From Chrysomallon squamiferum (taxonomy: Eukaryota > Mollusca > Gastropoda > Neomphalida > Peltospiridae): a stretch of DNA of 62,000 nucleotides. The notes beneath the pieces are model-generated. The model was not told the DNA's origin, ran no database searches, and saw only the letters and a list, made by a program, of their open reading frames with translations. Of this stretch, positions 54,936 to 62,000 are shown in pieces; positions within the stretch are counted from its first letter, which is position 1; every line of letters begins with the position of its first letter. The position numbers and the translations under genes are program-made. The stretch lies in the NCBI GenBank assembly GCA_012295275.1, contig CM022675.1:14599463-14661462 (forward strand), read 5' to 3'.

Positions 54936-56870
54936 GGGTCATTCCATGTCAAATCACCCCCCCCCAAAAAAAATTAATTCATAAACAGATACTAATGTAT
55001 TTTAAAACATTATATTTGTTAAGTTGCATGTCTTTTCAGAATATAAAAGAAGAATTCATTATTTCTGTAACAACAATTTGAAAAAAAAGCTTTGTATGTA
55101 AAAGTTCAATATGAAATTACAAGAAATAAAGGGTCATTCATTCACCCAATGGTTTACACCCGTCAAATAAAACTTGGTATACCCCCCAAAAAAATTAAAA
55201 TTCATAACCAGATATGGCCCCACCGAATTTTGAGATTTTTGCCAAAAATGGGTGTGACCACCAACCTTAGAACCCTCATATCTCAGTAACTACTGGGCCA
55301 ATCTTCATAAAATTGGTATTGTTAGAAAGGCAAAATGACAAGGATTCCAAATCTGCCATTTTTGTTTAGTTTGGAAAATATTGGAGTACCTTGACCTTTT
55401 GACCTTTGCTATGACTTTGAAATTGACCATGTGGATCACGTGATCTTGAGATGACCTTTATTGAAATTTAATCTCCCACATGTTAACTAAAACCTATAAA
55501 AGTTTCCTGGGTGTAATATTTTTTGTTTAGCCACAATATAGATTTAAAAAATGCACATATATGAAAATAACACCTTTTAAGCCATTAACATCTGATTAAC
55601 TAAAACCTGAATGATCAATTCTGGATGCTAGGGATCACCATCTTTCTTCATCATTGAGTAAGACATTGTAGGCCTACATGTATGCATAAAGTTCACATAA
55701 ATTTGAGAGAACTAGGTGTTTCTGATGCTTAACCTTCTCACCATGTTTGTTTCAAATGCTCACTGTATCCTTCATTCCCAGACACATTCTACTGTTCTCA
55801 TCACTTTCATAAAATTGGATTATTTCCTCCTTCAATTCATTGTCCTTTCAGTGGTAAAGGGTGACAAAATCAAGATTTGCACACGCTCTGGGTAGGATTC
55901 AGACATTAAGATGTCATTTTAATGTTACTGTAGCTGATGCTATTTTTTTTCTGTCCTTTCATTCATTTACTGGAATGTGCTAGTGAATGGAGTGTGACAG
56001 GAGTTTCGCCTAAACTCAACAGAATAGAATTCAAATCAAAGTCCTTTTCTGGGGAAACAACAACCAGCGGTTTTGTCTGGCAAGTTACCACCAAATTCTG
56101 CCATTGTAATACCACCCATGCTAAAGCCATCCTCTGCAGGACCTTGATTTCTGAAGGGTAATCAGACAGTCACAGCACAACTTGTCTCCTGGCCCTAGTG
56201 TCTTTGGAGGATTTACTAAGCATTTGTAAGTGCCCATGCTAACAATTCTTAAAGATCTAGTGCGTGCTTGCTCAGGGTGGCAATTAAGGGGATCACAACA
56301 GTTTTTCTGCAATGTTGAAAATTTGATGAAAAGTTCTTGTTCATGATACTCTTGATGTCTCGTGTTTTGATCCCACTTCAAAGAGTGAGGAGTTCGACTT
56401 CCTCAGTTTTCCATACACTTCGCAACAACTCCTTTTTAATATTCTTGTTCATGATACTCTTGATGTCTCGTGTTTTGATCCCACTTCAAAGAGTGAGGAG
56501 TTCAACTTCCTCAGTTTTCCATACACTTCGCAAGAACTCCTTTTTAATATGATGGTGTTGATAACACACATTTTCAGGAGAGTTAAAGCTGCAGTTAGCC
56601 CTGGAAGAAATAAGGATTTTCAGTATTGGCCTGCACCTTCAATTCAATAGAACAAAGTCAGTGCTTTCCTAAATATTAAATCAAATCCTGAAACCCTTTC
56701 AGTAAAGTTAAGCAGGTCATAAAATGGCAGCAGAGTACATGTGTTATTGCCAAAAGTAATGAATTCTTTTTTTATATTCTGAAATACGATGGTTTTTTTT
56801 TAACAACTTAACAAATATAATGTTTTAAAATACATTAGTATCTGTTCATCTATGAATTAATATATTGAGA
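54936..56870. mobile_element. Rearranged second copy of the TTAA-type transposon
   Basis: 54936-54960 is a bare terminus (GGGTCATTCCATGTC). The main body restarts at 55131 and matches the reverse complement of 28680-30228, ending near 56755, so the distal third and one terminal repeat are missing. A sequence of about 100 bp (54973-55060) recurs in inverted orientation at about 56758-56865, bracketing the body. Inside, a segment of about 110 bp near 56330-56440 is duplicated at about 56441-56545. The internal ORF (56121-56381, minus) carries the same cysteine-rich segment as the first copy. Confidence 0.8.
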
Positions 56871-57107
56871 TCAAATTTCTTAAAATAAATCTTCAGAATA
56901 CACAACATGACCTCTGTGGGAAGGGACACATGTAAGAATGTAGGTTTGTGAGAGTAAGGCTTTATTGTTGTTTTTTCAAATTATTATCTATTTTGATCTG
57001 TTTATTTATTTTGAAAAATTTAATTTATTATTTCTATTTTTTATTTTATTTATTTTATTGTAATTTATTGTTATTTTATTTTATTTATTTTAATTTATTT
57101 TTTAAAG

Positions 57108-61850
<4,743 letters not shown>

Positions 61851-62000
61851 GTATTTAGTTTCTAATATTGTTCACACCTCTGTCAGTAAATTGAAGGACA
61901 TTTTTCTATTCCTTGTAATAGCTGTTTGAGAGCTGTGAATATTTAACAAAAGCATGTTGAAAGCTTAGACTTTTGTTAATGGACTAGATGAATTCTATAA

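Overview
The window is AT-rich metazoan nuclear DNA with long introns, GT-AG splicing, dense microsatellites and many small transposable elements. Gene structures and repeats fit a mollusc; this assignment is inference from gene content and repeat style, and no species is claimed.

Layout, left to right: (1) 1-3000, repeat-rich DNA with no gene recognised (purine-rich tract, degenerate tandem repeat, SINE-like copy, CT/GT microsatellite). (2) 3063-5749 (+), a 6-exon essential myosin light chain of the smooth/non-muscle type (147 aa). (3) 7279-7351 (-), tRNA-Arg(CCG). (4) 8711-25105 (+), a complete 26-exon neurexin IV / contactin-associated protein (CNTNAP) gene of 1309 aa in which every exon junction keeps frame. 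(5) 27380-30228, a TTAA-flanked DNA transposon with inverted repeats of about 630 bp. (6) 30774-43383 (-), a complete 16-exon MCM6 replicative helicase gene (819 aa) with E2F-like sites just upstream of its start. (7) 44845-45103 (-), a short frameshifted ORF remnant next to a MITE. (8) 46219-50060 (-), a complete 8-coding-exon cytosolic Hsc70 gene (645 aa, ending EEVD). (9) 50061-57107, the spacer between two divergent Hsc70 genes, holding heat-shock elements, a 44-bp palindrome, a tandem duplication and a rearranged second copy of the TTAA transposon. (10) 57108-61850 (+), the first six coding exons of a second Hsc70 gene, cut by the window end.

The genes are unrelated housekeeping, cytoskeletal and junction/neuronal functions and form no pathway. 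The most unusual structures are in MCM6 intron 4 and in the Hsc70 pair. In MCM6 intron 4, a minisatellite of about 34 units repeats the end of exon 4 with its 5' splice site, and the exon 5 splice-acceptor edge is separately duplicated. The Hsc70 pair shows long blocks of perfect exon identity beside unrelated introns, as expected from gene conversion between inverted paralogues.
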